DNA from: Actinomycetes bacterium
GTDB lineage: Bacteria; Actinomycetota; Coriobacteriia; Coriobacteriales; Eggerthellaceae
DNA: 5,649 bases
NCBI GenBank assembly: GCA_023403475.1
Contig: JAEYEL010000125.1
Coordinates: forward strand, 1 to 5,649
Direction of reading: 5' to 3'
The number at the start of each line of letters is the position of its first letter. Position 1 is the stretch's first letter. This document shows, one piece after another, positions 4,910-5,649 of the stretch. Both the position numbers and the translations under genes were made by a program. Below the pieces are notes generated by a model. That model saw only the letters and a program-made list of their open reading frames with translations, was not told the DNA's origin and did no database searches.

Positions 4910-5547
4910 TGGGATTCGAGAACATTCAAAGAGAGCTGGCCAAGATAATTCTGGGTTCCCTTGCCGAAGACGGCTTCGCCCTTGCGGGTTCAGGAGCGAT
5001 CAGGGAACATGGCCTGATCAACCGCCCTACGCAAGACCTCGACTTGTTCGTCAAGAACATAGACCCTACGGCGTTCGACCGCTCAATTGAAAAGCTGGGG
5101 CGTTGCCTTGCAAGAAACGGCTATTCGCTTATCCCCGTACGGCGCGCACCCCTGTTCTTCCAAGGCTACGTCACCAAGGAAGGGACGAGCATGGAGCTCG
5201 ACCTCGGCTGCGACTACCGATCGTACCCTCCTTCCATTCTTGACGTAGGCCCTGTTCTTGATCTCAAAGATGCGGTCGCCAATAAAGTTTGCGCAGTCTT
5301 CAGTCGAGGAGAGCCTCGCGATTTTCTCGACCTCGACGCAATAAGGCTGTCCGGTCGGTTCACCGACGATGAGCTGATACAGCTCGCCTCCGACAACGAT
5401 CCCGGGTTCACCCCTGAACTACTAGCCGAAAGTATTAGCTCGATGAATCTGATCTCTCCTGAGGAAGTTGCTCCGTACGGATATTCCGCACAAGATTTCG
5501 AAAATATCAAATCAAGACTGCTCGAATGGGCGAATAGGATTCGCTAG
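4909..5547 (+). CDS. Nucleotidyltransferase toxin, AbiEii/AbiGii (MenT-like) family
   Basis: A 212-aa protein with the minimal nucleotidyltransferase fold of the AbiEii/DUF1814 toxins. Seen: motif I as LAGSGAIREHG (25-35) followed by RPTQDLDLF (39-47), giving the catalytic pair D43/D45; a strand with E96 and D98 (SMELDLG); motif III with K126 in DLKDAVANKV (118-127); and motif IV RGEPRDFLDL (133-142) with R137, D138, D141. All expected catalytic positions are present, so it should be active. Relatives such as MenT of mycobacteria add nucleotides to tRNA 3' ends and stop translation; AbiE of streptococci protects against phage. Start: ATG at 4909-4911, overlapping the antitoxin stop by one base; an in-frame ATG at 4819 would overlap by 91 nt and adds no family sequence. 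Codon use includes more AGA/AGG/ATA than the operon to the left, hinting at horizontal transfer. No strong terminator follows within the window. Confidence 0.92.
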   Translation: MGFENIQRELAKIILGSLAEDGFALAGSGAIREHGLINRPTQDLDLFVKNIDPTAFDRSIEKLGRCLARNGYSLIPVRRAPLFFQGYVTKEGTSMELDLGCDYRSYPPSILDVGPVLDLKDAVANKVCAVFSRGEPRDFLDLDAIRLSGRFTDDELIQLASDNDPGFTPELLAESISSMNLISPEEVAPYGYSAQDFENIKSRLLEWANRIR

Positions 5548-5565
5548 GAAGCATCTTAGCCTTCT

Positions 5566-5615
5566 GCGCGGGAAGGCACGAGCGCGGGCGCGGGAAGGCA
5601 CGAGCAAGGGAAGGC
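5566..5615 (+). repeat. Tandem 18-bp repeat after the toxin gene
   Basis: gcgcgggaaggcacgagc occurs perfectly at 5566-5583 and 5588-5605, offset by 22 bp, and its core gggaaggc appears a third time at 5608-5615. The first copy can also pair with gccttc at 5559-5564 (6-bp stem), but no T-run follows, so a terminator is doubtful. The rest of the window to 5649 shows no gene start. The core word matches that of the tract behind the DedA gene. Confidence 0.6.
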
Positions 5616-5649
5616 CCAAACGCAAAGATCCGAGGCACCGGTACTGAAA

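Noticed and set aside
5559..5577. Terminator after the toxin gene (gccttc/gaaggc hairpin)
   Set aside because: The stem is only 6 bp and no T-run follows on either strand; it is more simply a by-product of the repeat.

Overview
The window looks like chromosome from a high-GC, host-associated anaerobe of the Actinomycetota, most likely class Coriobacteriia (an Eggerthella/Gordonibacter/Slackia-like genome). This is inferred from base composition, frequent GTG/TTG starts behind strong AGGAGG sites, a compact bacterial SRP RNA, a DUF4143-type AAA ATPase, and an actinobacterial style of nucleotidyltransferase toxin-antitoxin pair. The genus cannot be fixed from sequence reading alone.

Layout. 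Everything from the left edge to about 4.1 kb is read on the minus strand. From right to left: (i) a two-gene operon made of a Tm-1-like/UPF0261 protein (2778-3995) and a phosphoenolpyruvate-hydrolase-family TIM-barrel protein (1852-2682), with two tandem sigma70-like promoters upstream (4105-4132 and 4060-4088) and a clear rho-independent terminator downstream (1782-1822); (ii) a GC-rich degenerate repeat (1684-1776); (iii) the small SRP RNA gene ffs (1474-1578), closed by a perfect 12-bp terminal helix; (iv) a DedA-family membrane protein (739-1416, TTG start) so close behind ffs that co-transcription is plausible; (v) a purine-rich repeat that duplicates the end of the DedA gene (678-774) and a weak terminator (577-614); (vi) three copies of a 10-bp box spaced exactly 34 bp apart (454-531), leading into (vii) the 5' part of an AAA ATPase gene running off the left edge.

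The right end (4520-5547) is on the plus strand and holds a two-gene toxin-antitoxin-like module: a 129-aa protein of no firm family and a 212-aa AbiEii/MenT-type nucleotidyltransferase, coupled through a TAATG overlap. A -10 hexamer directly abutted by an interrupted palindrome (4457-4478) looks like its self-regulated promoter. The divergent intergenic region between the two transcription directions (about 4133-4519) also holds short direct repeats and a box-and-hairpin element that may be an interspersed repeat.

How the genes relate: the two proteins of the 1852-3995 operon correspond to the two halves of the plant Tm-1 protein and probably act together, though their reaction is unknown. 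ffs and DedA both concern the membrane but need not be functionally linked. The strongest candidates for under-described biology are the Tm-1/PEP-hydrolase pair, the toxin-antitoxin pair with its unusual putative antitoxin, and the 34-bp-phased boxes ahead of the ATPase.
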